From CAYLNK01 sp964384675 (GTDB lineage Bacteria > Acidobacteriota > Thermoanaerobaculia > UBA5066), in the NCBI GenBank assembly GCA_964384675.1, contig CAYLNK010000203.1, positions 1-12,154 on the forward strand: a DNA stretch of 12,154 nt. The letters run 5' to 3'. The notes below the pieces were generated by a model. The model searched no databases. It saw only the letters and a list, made by a program, of their open reading frames with translations, and was not told where the DNA came from. Each line of letters starts with the position of its first letter. The stretch's first letter is position 1. Of the stretch, positions 1 to 7,635 are shown in pieces. The translations under genes were made by a program, and so were the position numbers.

Positions 1-1502
1 GCGCGCCGGCTCGCGTCGACGCCGATGACGACGCCGGCGCCGAGCGCCCGCATCGCCGGAGTCGGCAGCGCGCTCGAGACGCAGCCGTCGACGTGGACGT
101 CGCCCTGGTGAAGCACCGGAGGCGCCAGGCCCGGCACCGCCATGCTCGCGAAGAGCCATTGCCGGAGGAGGCCGCGCCGGTGGACCGCGGGGCGGTTCCT
201 CGAGAGGTTCGTCGTGACGCAGAAGTACGGGATCCGGAGGTCCTCGATCCGGGCGTCCCCGAACATCGCCTCGAACATCCGCACGAAGGGACGCTCCGAC
301 ATCAGCGAAGCCGACGGCACCGTCGGGCGCATCAACGAGCCCGACTCCAGGAAGTGATGGCGCGTCTCCCGCCGGATCGTCTCGACGTCCCAGCCGAGGG
401 CGTGCTGCGCCGCGAAGATCGCGCCGCCGCTCGAGCCCCCGATCCGATCGACGGGCAGGTCCAGCTCGTGGAGGGCCATCAGGACGCCGACGTGCGCCAG
501 GGTCCGCGCGCCGCCGCCCGAGAGGACGAGGCCGATCGAACGGCCCAGCAGGTGGCGAGCGAGCCGGGCGATCTCCACGGGGGAGCCGAGGGTCAGGTGA
601 TGGTGGCCCGCCACGTCGCGCCCGGACAGCCAGCGCTCGGTCCCGCGTGGGGTGCCGCCCTCGTCGACGAGGACCAGCTCGCGCTGGGCGCCCGTCGGCA
701 GCGCCGCGACCGCGGCCTCCAGCGCGTTCGGCGCGGCACCGTCGCCGCGGCGCGCCGCGAACAGAACGCGATCGGCCTGCCGGACCGCGAGGCGCGACCA
801 CGCCGACGGCTCGGAGTCGGCCTCGTAGATCACGAAGCGGTGACGGCGCTCCTCCTCGTTCAGCCAGCGGGCCAGCGTGGACGGCGTCTCGGTGCCGGCC
901 GTCGCGAGGACGCCCGGCAGGCGCGCCTCGACGTCGGCGCGGGTCAGCCGGAGTACCGGCCCCGACGGCTCGAGGACCGCGGCGAGAACCGCCGCGAGCC
1001 CGTCCGGCAAGGGACCCTCGCCCGCCCGCAGCAGGGCGATGGTCGCGACCGGTGGAGGCGGGCGTCGCGACGCCATCGCGGACTGCAGGCGCGTCATCAC
1101 GACACGGGCGAGCGCGAGCGCCACACCGGGCTGCTCGCGGACCAGCCTCTCGAACCCGTCCCTCGTCAGGCGCAGGAGCGCGGAGTCGCGGATCGCCTCG
1201 ACGGTGGCGGAGCGAGGCGCACCGGTGAGGAGCGAGCCCTCGCCGACGTATTCGCCGGCGCCCGCCTCGCCGATCCGGATCCGCTCGCCGTCCGGGCGCG
1301 TCACGAAGACGGCGAGCCGTCCGTGCTCGATCACGTAGAGGGCGTCGCCCGGCTTCCCCTGCAGGAAGAGCGTCTCGCCGCCCCGCAGCTTGACCGGCTG
1401 AAGGGCCGGCTCCAGCGGCGTGAGGACCTCGGGAGGGACGGAAGGGAACGCATCGCCGAGGCGCCGCCAGCGCGGGACGGCGCTCGACGGTGTCTCGTTC
1501 AA
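1..1502 (-). CDS. Patatin-like phospholipase with N-terminal cyclic-nucleotide-binding domain (NTE-like), C-terminus cut by window edge
   Basis: 500 codons lie inside the window and the 3' end is missing. Residues about 30-130 form a cNMP-binding/CAP-effector domain (GGETLFLQGKPGDALYVIE, later GEGSLLTGAPRSATVEA). A middle region of about 200 residues follows, then a patatin domain with the glycine-rich oxyanion motif LSGGGARTLAHVGV, nucleophile motif GGSSGGA (Ser358) and the dyad Asp in HVDGC (Asp472). The family is known for serine lipid acyl hydrolases, including bacterial relatives of eukaryotic neuropathy target esterase. Membrane phospholipid or lysophospholipid hydrolysis gated by a nucleotide or other ligand is inferred. 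Between the upstream in-frame stop (1520-1518) and the first domain the only ATG/GTG/TTG codon is TTG at 1502, so this start is chosen with no strong Shine-Dalgarno. It lies 15 bp after the desaturase stop and in the same frame, consistent with the last visible gene of a three-gene operon. Confidence 0.86.
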   Translation of the reverse strand, partial: MNETPSSAVPRWRRLGDAFPSVPPEVLTPLEPALQPVKLRGGETLFLQGKPGDALYVIEHGRLAVFVTRPDGERIRIGEAGAGEYVGEGSLLTGAPRSATVEAIRDSALLRLTRDGFERLVREQPGVALALARVVMTRLQSAMASRRPPPPVATIALLRAGEGPLPDGLAAVLAAVLEPSGPVLRLTRADVEARLPGVLATAGTETPSTLARWLNEEERRHRFVIYEADSEPSAWSRLAVRQADRVLFAARRGDGAAPNALEAAVAALPTGAQRELVLVDEGGTPRGTERWLSGRDVAGHHHLTLGSPVEIARLARHLLGRSIGLVLSGGGARTLAHVGVLMALHELDLPVDRIGGSSGGAIFAAQHALGWDVETIRRETRHHFLESGSLMRPTVPSASLMSERPFVRMFEAMFGDARIEDLRIPYFCVTTNLSRNRPAVHRRGLLRQWLFASMAVPGLAPPVLHQGDVHVDGCVSSALPTPAMRALGAGVVIGVDASRR

Positions 1503-1517
1503 CGACGGCCCGTCCGC

Positions 1518-2621
1518 TCAGCGCGCGATGACGGTCGCCTTGGGACGGAACCCGACGCGGTACACCTTCGCGATCGCCTGCCCCCAGCCCATCTCGCGAT
1601 ACGGCAGACCGACCCGCTCGCACGCGGCGCGCACCATCGGGGCGAGGCGTTGGTAGTGGACGTGGCTGACGCCGGGGAAGAGGTGGTGCTCGATCTGTCG
1701 CTCCAGGCCGGAGAGGAAGAAGCGGACGCCACGTGCGACACGGAAGTCGATGGTGGTGAGGACCTGGCGGGCCAGGTGCTCCTTCGGCGCGGCCTCGGGC
1801 GCGAAGAACGGCGCCTCTTCCGGCAGGTGGGCCGGCGCGAAGATGAGGAACATCGCGGGCGACAGGAGGATGCTGCGGCTCAGGTTCAGGGCGATCGCCT
1901 CCCAAGGCGAGGCGAGCCAGAGCGGCAGTCCCCACCAGACGCCGATCGAGAGGGAGAGGAGCCCGAGGTCGACGAGCGCCGCCCGGCGGTGCTTGCCGCC
2001 GAGCTGCCGGCACGCGTGGATCGCGCCGAGGACCCGCATGTTGGTGACCATCACGAAGGTCGCCAGGAACGCGAAGAGCACGCCGTGCAGGCGCCGGTAG
2101 AGGTTGGCGAGCCTCCCGAGCCGGGCGAACTGGGTGTCGGCCAGCGCGAACCACGGCGTGAACTCGTGATCGGGGTCGACGCCGTCGATGTTCGGCGAGA
2201 GGTGGTGGAGGACGTTGTGCTTGTACCGCCAGTACGTCAGCGAGAGCGACGAGACGAGCGGGAAGCCCGCGAGCGCGAGGAGGTCGTTCACCCAGCGCCG
2301 GCCGCTGGTGCCGCCGTGCGCCGACGTGTGGGTGTTCGTCGCCACACCGACCGAGCCGAGGGTCACCAGCAGCAGGCTCGCGATCCGCAGCGTCAGAGGC
2401 CCGAGCGCGAAGAAGCCGACGAGGCCGACGGCGAGGATCGTCAGGTGGATGCCGAGCTCGGTCAGGATGCGGCCCGTGGTCCGGGCCTGCAGGCCGGCCT
2501 GGGCCGCCTGCTCGCGAAGGGACGACCAGACGTCGTGAGAGGAAGGGGTCTCGAGCACCGGGAGATCGTACAGCGTCCGGGGGGCGCCACGCCCCGCGCT
2601 TCGACTCAGCGTCGGGCCCAT
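1518..2621 (-). CDS. Membrane fatty-acid desaturase, acyl-lipid/linoleoyl-CoA desaturase type
   Basis: 367 aa. It carries the three histidine boxes of membrane di-iron desaturases: HTSAH (98-102), HNVLHH (135-140) and QIEHH (309-313). The glutamine in place of the first histidine of box 3 is typical of front-end (delta-5/6) and sphingolipid-type desaturases. No cytochrome b5 domain is present, so an external electron donor (ferredoxin or similar) is expected. Hydrophobic stretches around 57-97, 113-130, 181-200, 215-236 and 243-263 fit an integral inner-membrane protein. The role would be O2-dependent introduction of a cis double bond into an acyl chain; regiospecificity cannot be read. ATG at 2621 overlaps the end of the NRPS-like gene by 16 bp, suggesting translational coupling. 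The same frame stays open up to 3230, but that extension is antisense-style low-complexity sequence read over the upstream gene and is not desaturase-like. Confidence 0.92.
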   Translation of the reverse strand: MGPTLSRSAGRGAPRTLYDLPVLETPSSHDVWSSLREQAAQAGLQARTTGRILTELGIHLTILAVGLVGFFALGPLTLRIASLLLVTLGSVGVATNTHTSAHGGTSGRRWVNDLLALAGFPLVSSLSLTYWRYKHNVLHHLSPNIDGVDPDHEFTPWFALADTQFARLGRLANLYRRLHGVLFAFLATFVMVTNMRVLGAIHACRQLGGKHRRAALVDLGLLSLSIGVWWGLPLWLASPWEAIALNLSRSILLSPAMFLIFAPAHLPEEAPFFAPEAAPKEHLARQVLTTIDFRVARGVRFFLSGLERQIEHHLFPGVSHVHYQRLAPMVRAACERVGLPYREMGWGQAIAKVYRVGFRPKATVIAR

Positions 2622-5398
2622 GGCCGGGCCGCCGCGCGGATCGCCTCGGCGAGAGAGGAGATCGTCGGCGCGGTGTCGAGGGTCGCGCGGGGGAGCTTGA
2701 CGCCGAAGACCTTCTCGATCTCCACGAGGAGCGCCCTCGCTCCCTCGTCCGTACCGCCATACGCGAAGAAATCGGCGTCGTGGTGCGGGATCCCGATCCT
2801 GACGAGCGGAGCGACGAGGGCGCCGAGCCGCTCCTCGACGGGGTCGCAGCCCTCGGCTCCCGGCAGGCCGAGGCGCGCGGCGAGCACGCGGGCCACGGTC
2901 TCGATGTGCCCCGGCCGGAGCGCCTGCTCGTGGCGCCCCGGGATCGCCGCGACCTCGAGCCGTGGAGCGAGGGGGCCGAATCCGTTCGTCGGATCGCTCC
3001 AGTCGAGACCGTGGTCGGTGGGCCGCAGCTGGGAGCGGAGGAGCAGGACCGGCCCGTCGTACGGCTGGTAGGTGTACGGCTTCCAGCGCAGGTCGAGGCC
3101 GGCCTCGGGCACGAGCCCCCGCTGCCCGAACACCGTCGCGGCCCGCTTCAGCTCGGTGAGCCCGCCCCTCGGCCCGGGCCGGAGGAGCCGCAGGCCGACC
3201 CGTCCCGCCCGGCGGGCGAAGGAGAGCCACTGGGCCGGCTCGGCCCAGGTCCTCCTTCGCGGATAGCCGGGACCGTACGGGTCGAGGAGCGCCAGGAGCG
3301 AGAGCGTCTGCCCGGCCGCGGTGAGCTGCTGCGCCATCTCCCAGGCGATCCGCGCTCCCATCGAGAAGCCGACGATGCGGTACGGCCCCTCGGGCTGCCG
3401 GCTGCGCATCGCGTCCACGAAGCGGCGGGCGACGGCGGCGGTGTCCAGGGCCGTGCCCGGCGCGACGCCGCGCGGGTCGTAGTGGAACGCGGCGAGGGGC
3501 GGCTCCGGTCCGAGGAGCCGTCCGAGGACCTTGAGGCCGACGAGGTCGTTGTGCTCGCCGTGGAAGTCGCGGTCGATGCCGGGTACCCAGAAGAGCGGGA
3601 GGTCGGCTCCGTCCCTCACGGGGATCAAGGTCCGCGCGACGCCCTCACCCCTGGCGGCGACGACGGCGGCGAGCTCGCGCGGCGTCGGAGCCTCCCACAG
3701 CACGGTGGGCGGCAGGTCGAGGCCGTACGTCGCCGAGATCCCGGCCAGGAGCGACGCGGCCCCCAGCGAATCGCCGCCCGCCTCGAAGAAGTCGTCTCCG
3801 GCTCCCGCCGTGGGGCGCCCGAGCGCCGCGGCGAAGAGCGCGAGCAGCGCCTCCGGAACGTCTCCGGCCTCGCCGCCGGGACCAGGCGCCGCCGGGGCCG
3901 GGAGCGCCCGCCGGTCGAGCTTCCCGTTGGCATTCCGGGGCAGCGACTCGAACGTCTGGACGGTGGCCGGGACCATGTGGGCCGGCAGCAGACCGCCGAG
4001 CTCCCGCCGGAGCGACCTGCCGTCGCGCGAGGCGCCGGCCACGTACGCGGCGAGGCGCGTCCCCTCCGCGCCGGCGTGGGCGACGACGGCCGCCTCGGTC
4101 ACGCCCGCAAGCGACATCAGGGCAGCCTCCACGGCGGCGGGATCCACGGCCTGCCCGCGCACCTTCACCTGGTGGTCGAGGCGTCCCATCCACTCGAGCG
4201 CGCCGTCCGGCCGGAGCCGCGCGACGTCCCGGGTCAGGAACGTGCGGAGGGACGGGTCCCTGGGGTCGGCCCGGAACGACTCGGCGTCCAGGTCGGGCCG
4301 CCGCCAGTAGCCGAGCGCGAGGCGCCGGCTCGTGATGGCCAGCCGCCCCGGCACACCGGCACCGGTGGCGCGCCCGTCCTCGTCCAGGGTCGTGAGGAGC
4401 GTCCCCTGGGTCGGCCATCCGGAGTGGAGGATCCCCGGCTCCACCTCGTCGTCCCGCGTCAGGAGGCGCTGGGTGACTCCACCGGCCTCGGTCGAGCCCC
4501 AGCTCAACCTGAGGACCGCGCCGGGGCCGGTGAGACGTCGGAACAGCTCCATGTCCCGCCCGTACGACGCCTCGGCTCCGAGGACGACCAGCCGGAAAGC
4601 CGCGAACGGCCGGTCCGCGCGCGCCCGCGCCACGGAACGGAACGTCGACGGCGTCGTCCGGAAGATCGTGATCTCCTCGTCCTCGAGCCACGCCGTCAGC
4701 TGCTCCGTGGAGCGCGGCGTGCCGTCGAGCATCGACACCGAGCCCCCCTTTACGAGCGGCGCCAGGAAGGCCCCCGTCGAGTTGGAGAAGCCGAGCGAGG
4801 CCGTCAGACCGAAGCGGTCCCGGTCGTCGAGGAACCCGACCATCGGTGTCGCGCTGTCGGCCATCCGCTCCTGGCTCTTGACCACTCCCTTCGGGGCTCC
4901 GGTGCTCCCCGACGTGTAGTAGAGCGCGGCCGGCATCGCTGGATCGGCCGCGGGGAGCGTGCCCGCCCGGGACGGGCGCGGCAGGCGGCTGGCGTCGGCG
5001 ACGGGTACGTCTCCGGCGATCCGGGAGGCGAGCGCGAGGTGCTCCGGATCGGCCAGGACGAGGCGGGCGGTGGAATCCTGGACGATGGCGGCGAGCGTCT
5101 CCGGCGGGTGGACCGGATCGGCCACGACGTAGACCTTGCCGGCCGCCAGGGTCCCGAGGAGCGCCGCCACCAGCGGGGCGTCCTGCGCGTAGAGCAGCAC
5201 GACGACGTCGTTTCGATCCCCCAGCCGATCGAGGAGGGCCGCGGCGACCGCGTGGATCTCCGCCTCCAGCTCGGCGTACGTCAGCCGGGTCCGCTCCCCG
5301 CGGATCGCGGGGCGGCCGCCGAACCGGGCAGCGGCCGAGAGGACGCGCTCGGGCAGAGAGAGGAAGGCCGACTGAACCTCCGGGGCCGCGGAAGCCAT
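2606..5398 (-). CDS. Stand-alone NRPS-like enzyme, domain order adenylation - carrier - thioesterase - degenerate carrier
   Basis: 930 aa. The adenylation domain (about 10-500) has A3 YYTSGSTGAPKG (160-171), A5 SWGSTEAGG (299-307), A7 TRDVARLRPDG (D391) and A10 NGKLDRR (catalytic K493). Carrier 1 has DDFFEAGGDSLG with phosphopantetheine Ser544. The type-I thioesterase (about 590-845) has GFSMG (Ser679), Asp706 and His823. A second carrier-like segment (about 852-925) reads ADFFAYGGTDEGARALL, with Asp884 where the modifiable Ser should be. No condensation domain is present. The expected reaction is ATP-dependent acid activation, thioester loading on Ser544 and TE release; the same A-T-TE order occurs in atromentin and ralfuranone synthetases. 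At the pocket position of GrsA Asp235 the sequence is FSNS rather than FDAS, so an alpha-amino acid substrate is doubtful. The start at 5398 follows GGGGGA with a 10-nt gap. An upstream in-frame start at 5509 would add 37 residues without family similarity and would cross the divergent gene's start. Confidence 0.9.
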   Translation of the reverse strand: MASAAPEVQSAFLSLPERVLSAAARFGGRPAIRGERTRLTYAELEAEIHAVAAALLDRLGDRNDVVVLLYAQDAPLVAALLGTLAAGKVYVVADPVHPPETLAAIVQDSTARLVLADPEHLALASRIAGDVPVADASRLPRPSRAGTLPAADPAMPAALYYTSGSTGAPKGVVKSQERMADSATPMVGFLDDRDRFGLTASLGFSNSTGAFLAPLVKGGSVSMLDGTPRSTEQLTAWLEDEEITIFRTTPSTFRSVARARADRPFAAFRLVVLGAEASYGRDMELFRRLTGPGAVLRLSWGSTEAGGVTQRLLTRDDEVEPGILHSGWPTQGTLLTTLDEDGRATGAGVPGRLAITSRRLALGYWRRPDLDAESFRADPRDPSLRTFLTRDVARLRPDGALEWMGRLDHQVKVRGQAVDPAAVEAALMSLAGVTEAAVVAHAGAEGTRLAAYVAGASRDGRSLRRELGGLLPAHMVPATVQTFESLPRNANGKLDRRALPAPAAPGPGGEAGDVPEALLALFAAALGRPTAGAGDDFFEAGGDSLGAASLLAGISATYGLDLPPTVLWEAPTPRELAAVVAARGEGVARTLIPVRDGADLPLFWVPGIDRDFHGEHNDLVGLKVLGRLLGPEPPLAAFHYDPRGVAPGTALDTAAVARRFVDAMRSRQPEGPYRIVGFSMGARIAWEMAQQLTAAGQTLSLLALLDPYGPGYPRRRTWAEPAQWLSFARRAGRVGLRLLRPGPRGGLTELKRAATVFGQRGLVPEAGLDLRWKPYTYQPYDGPVLLLRSQLRPTDHGLDWSDPTNGFGPLAPRLEVAAIPGRHEQALRPGHIETVARVLAARLGLPGAEGCDPVEERLGALVAPLVRIGIPHHDADFFAYGGTDEGARALLVEIEKVFGVKLPRATLDTAPTISSLAEAIRAAARPWARR

Positions 5399-5406
5399 GC
5401 CTGGAG

Positions 5407-5461
5407 TTTCCCCCGAAATCGCCTGACGGTGGAGGCAGGCAAGGTGCGATTCCGGGGAAAT
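5407..5461. repeat. Imperfect inverted repeat in the divergent intergenic region, candidate operator or leader hairpin
   Basis: The left arm at 5407-5422 (TTTCCCCCGAAATCGC) and the reverse complement of the right arm at 5446-5461 (ATTTCCCCGGAATCGC) match at 13 of 16 positions without gaps, separated by 23 bp. It sits between the NRPS-like gene and the TonB-receptor gene, where a shared regulator would bind. In a minus-strand transcript starting upstream of it, the arms could form a hairpin whose 3' arm contains the NRPS ribosome-binding site. Which function, if any, applies is inference. Confidence 0.5.
5409..5414 (-). promoter_or_regulatory. Ribosome-binding site of the NRPS-like gene
   Basis: On the minus strand GGGGGA lies 10 nt upstream of the ATG at 5398 and supports that start. 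The site falls inside one arm of the 5407-5461 inverted repeat, so it could be paired in the leader RNA. Confidence 0.5.
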
Positions 5462-5462
5462 C

Positions 5463-5477
5463 TGCGACGCGGTCGCA
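5463..5477. repeat. 15-bp palindrome TGCGAC-GCG-GTCGCA upstream of the TonB-receptor gene
   Basis: Perfect 6-bp arms around a 3-bp centre, ending 22 bp before the GTG start at 5500 and starting 2 bp beyond the neighbouring inverted repeat. Position and symmetry suit a repressor site or a small 5'-leader hairpin. In DNA this GC-rich, short palindromes also arise by chance, so the call is tentative. Confidence 0.35.
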
Positions 5478-5486
5478 ATCGGCACG

Positions 5487-5490
5487 AGGA
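5487..5490 (+). promoter_or_regulatory. Ribosome-binding site of the TonB-dependent receptor gene
   Basis: AGGA (within ACGAGGA, 5484-5490) lies 9 nt before GTG 5500. This favours the GTG over the in-frame ATG at 5512, which would have only the weaker GGTAGAG at 5494-5500. Confidence 0.5.
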
Positions 5491-5499
5491 ATCGGTAGA

Positions 5500-7635
5500 G
5501 TGATTTCAATCATGATCCTCGAAGCGCTCCTCCCCGTCCTCCTGGCCGTTGCTGCGTCTTTCCCGTCCGAGCCGGCGCCGGCGGCCGCGGAGGCCATCGC
5601 GTCCGACCCGTCGCCGGACGAGGGCGAGCCCAAGGCCCCCGCCGAAAGGACCAAGCCCGAGGAGAAGTCCCCGCCGAAGCGGGTCACCGAGGACCTCGTC
5701 GTGACCGCGACCCGGACGGAGCGGACGGCGAGCGATCTGCCGGTCAGCGCCAGCGTGGTCGCGAGCGAGGCGATTCGCGAGGCGCCGGTCCGTACCGTGG
5801 ACGACCTCGTGCGGACGATCCCGGGCCTGAACCTGCCGCTCGCGTCCAGCCGGGTGACGTTCCCCTCGAACCTGACCTTCTCCATGCGCGGCGTGGGCCC
5901 GAACCGGGGGCTCGTCCTCCTGGACGGCGTGCCGATCAACGACGCGTTCCTCGGCGCGGTGCAGTGGAACAAGGTGGCGGTGGCGTCGCTCGAGCGGGTC
6001 GAGGTCGCGCGAGGCGGCGCCTCGAGCCTCTTCGGGAACCTGGCGCTCGGCGGGACGCTCCAGCTCGTGAGCCGCAGGGTCGAAGAGAGCGGTGTCGGTG
6101 TCGACCTGTCGTACGGCTCGTACAGCACGCTGCTCGGGACGGTCCGCGCCGAGCACCGGATCTCCGAGGCCGTCGGCGTGGGCCTCATCGTCGACGGCTA
6201 CGACAGCGATGGCTACGTGCGGAGCGTGCCGTCCGACCGCACGCCGCTCGACGAGCCGTACGCGAACAAGGGGATCAACGCGCAGCTGAGGGTCGATCTC
6301 GGTCAGCGCGGCGGCACCAGCGGCTTCGTGCGGGCGAACGTGCTGTCGAACCGGCTCTCGCAGGGGACGCCGATCGGGTTCAACAAGAAGCGGATCACCG
6401 ACCTGGCGGCGGGGGGCACGCTCCCGGTCGGATCCATGGGAGAGCTCACCGCCACCGCCTTCTATCAAGACCAGCTCTTCGAGGTCACCAACGCGGCGTT
6501 CCGCGCGAACACGGGCAACTCCCAGGAGTACGTGCTCAACACGCGCGAGACGCCGATCCACGACGGGGGCGCCTCGCTGCAGTGGTCGCGCTCCTTCGCG
6601 GGAATCGTCCCGACCGTGACGGCGGGCGTGGACCTCCGCCAGCTCGACGGCGAGGACCGCGGGCACGAATTCGACTCCACCGGCAAGGAGACCGTCTACC
6701 GGATCTCCGGCGGCAATCAGCGCTTCGTCGGCTTCTTCGTGCAGGGGAGCGTCGTGCCGTCCGCCCGGCTCGAGATCCTGGTCTCGGGACGGGTCGACAC
6801 CTGGCGCAGCTACGGCGGCGAGACGATCTCGACACCGGGCGGTACGGTGACGTACGAGGACTCGACGCGGGGGACGTTCGACCCGCGCCTCTCGGTGAGA
6901 TACAGCCTCGCCGACGGGCTCTCCGCCCGTGCCGGGGTGTACCGCGGCTTCCGCGCGCCGACGCTCCAGGACCTGTACCGGTACAACCTGACCCGCTCGC
7001 AGCAGGTCCAGCCGAACCCGCTCCTGGGTCCCGAGACCATGGTCGGGGGCGACGTCGGCCTCGATCTCGCCAAGGGGGCGGTGACCGGCCAGCTGAACCT
7101 CTTCCTGAACCGGGTGAAGGACCAGGTCTCTCGCGTCTTCGTGACCAACGTCCCGGTGCAGACGCTCCAGCCACGGAACGTCGGCGTGACTCGGAGCCGG
7201 GGCTTCGAGCTGATGGGCGAGCTCAAGCTGCCGCGCGGTTTCGCGGTGCAGGGGAGCTACACCTTCACGGAGGCCGTCCTCGTCGACAACCCGCCGGATC
7301 GCTCGATCGAGGGGAACCAGGTTCCGGACGTCTCGAAGCACTTCGGCTCCGGCTCGCTCCGCTATCGCCATCCCTCCGGGCTGCACGCCACCCTGCGGGG
7401 CCGCGCCTGGAGCCGCCGCTATCCGGACGCGTCGAACATCAACGCCCTGCCCGGGGCGGCCGTGATGGACGTGCTGGTCGGGTACCCCGTCCTCCGCGGG
7501 CTCGACGTGACGGTGACGGCGGAGAACGTGCTCGACCGCCGGTACGTCGTGGAGTTCGGCAGCGTCGGACGGCGGATCGGCGAGCCGCTCCAGATCTTCT
7601 TCGGAATCCGGTGGCAGGCGCCGTCGGCCAGATGA
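5500..7635 (+). CDS. TonB-dependent outer-membrane receptor
   Basis: 711 aa. The first about 20 residues form a hydrophobic signal-like segment (ILEALLPVLLAVAAS) that lacks a clear basic n-region. A Pro/Glu/Lys-rich linker (about 22-62) and a TonB-box-like VVTATRTE (67-74) follow. The plug domain (about 75-193) shows the family pattern TVDDLVRTIPGL, MRGVGPNRGLVLLDGVPIND and VEVARGGASSLFGNLALGGTLQLVS. The rest (about 200-711) fits a 22-strand barrel, with late motifs YRGFRAPTLQDLYRYN and the terminal AENVLDRRYVVEFG...GEPLQIFFGIRW. It would import a ligand across the outer membrane using TonB-ExbB-ExbD energy. The family covers siderophores, cobalamin, sugars and sulfur compounds, and the sequence does not identify the ligand. 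It heads the operon, and its stop overlaps the start of SBP1 (ATGA), tying it to the ABC importer. The start is GTG 5500; ATG 5512 is an alternative. Confidence 0.93.
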   Translation: MISIMILEALLPVLLAVAASFPSEPAPAAAEAIASDPSPDEGEPKAPAERTKPEEKSPPKRVTEDLVVTATRTERTASDLPVSASVVASEAIREAPVRTVDDLVRTIPGLNLPLASSRVTFPSNLTFSMRGVGPNRGLVLLDGVPINDAFLGAVQWNKVAVASLERVEVARGGASSLFGNLALGGTLQLVSRRVEESGVGVDLSYGSYSTLLGTVRAEHRISEAVGVGLIVDGYDSDGYVRSVPSDRTPLDEPYANKGINAQLRVDLGQRGGTSGFVRANVLSNRLSQGTPIGFNKKRITDLAAGGTLPVGSMGELTATAFYQDQLFEVTNAAFRANTGNSQEYVLNTRETPIHDGGASLQWSRSFAGIVPTVTAGVDLRQLDGEDRGHEFDSTGKETVYRISGGNQRFVGFFVQGSVVPSARLEILVSGRVDTWRSYGGETISTPGGTVTYEDSTRGTFDPRLSVRYSLADGLSARAGVYRGFRAPTLQDLYRYNLTRSQQVQPNPLLGPETMVGGDVGLDLAKGAVTGQLNLFLNRVKDQVSRVFVTNVPVQTLQPRNVGVTRSRGFELMGELKLPRGFAVQGSYTFTEAVLVDNPPDRSIEGNQVPDVSKHFGSGSLRYRHPSGLHATLRGRAWSRRYPDASNINALPGAAVMDVLVGYPVLRGLDVTVTAENVLDRRYVVEFGSVGRRIGEPLQIFFGIRWQAPSAR

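Noticed and set aside
93..3071. Long plus-strand open frame (992 codons) across the phospholipase, desaturase and NRPS end
   Set aside because: Arg/Glu/Ala/Asp-rich low-complexity translation with no recognisable domain. It lies antisense to three genes with clear catalytic motifs and is typical of high-GC shadow frames.
2622..3230. N-terminal extension of the desaturase frame up to a start at 3230
   Set aside because: The extension is Arg/Pro/Ala-rich and reads over the NRPS-like thioesterase coding sequence. Desaturase-like sequence begins after ATG 2621, which gives a normal family length.
2780..5503. Long plus-strand open frame (907 codons) antisense to the NRPS-like gene
   Set aside because: No family motifs and extreme Arg/Glu/Gly content; the minus-strand frame encodes a complete A-T-TE enzyme.
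5506..7386. Minus-strand open frame (626 codons) opposite the TonB receptor
   Set aside because: Shadow of the receptor gene; His/Arg/Glu-rich sequence with no domain likeness.
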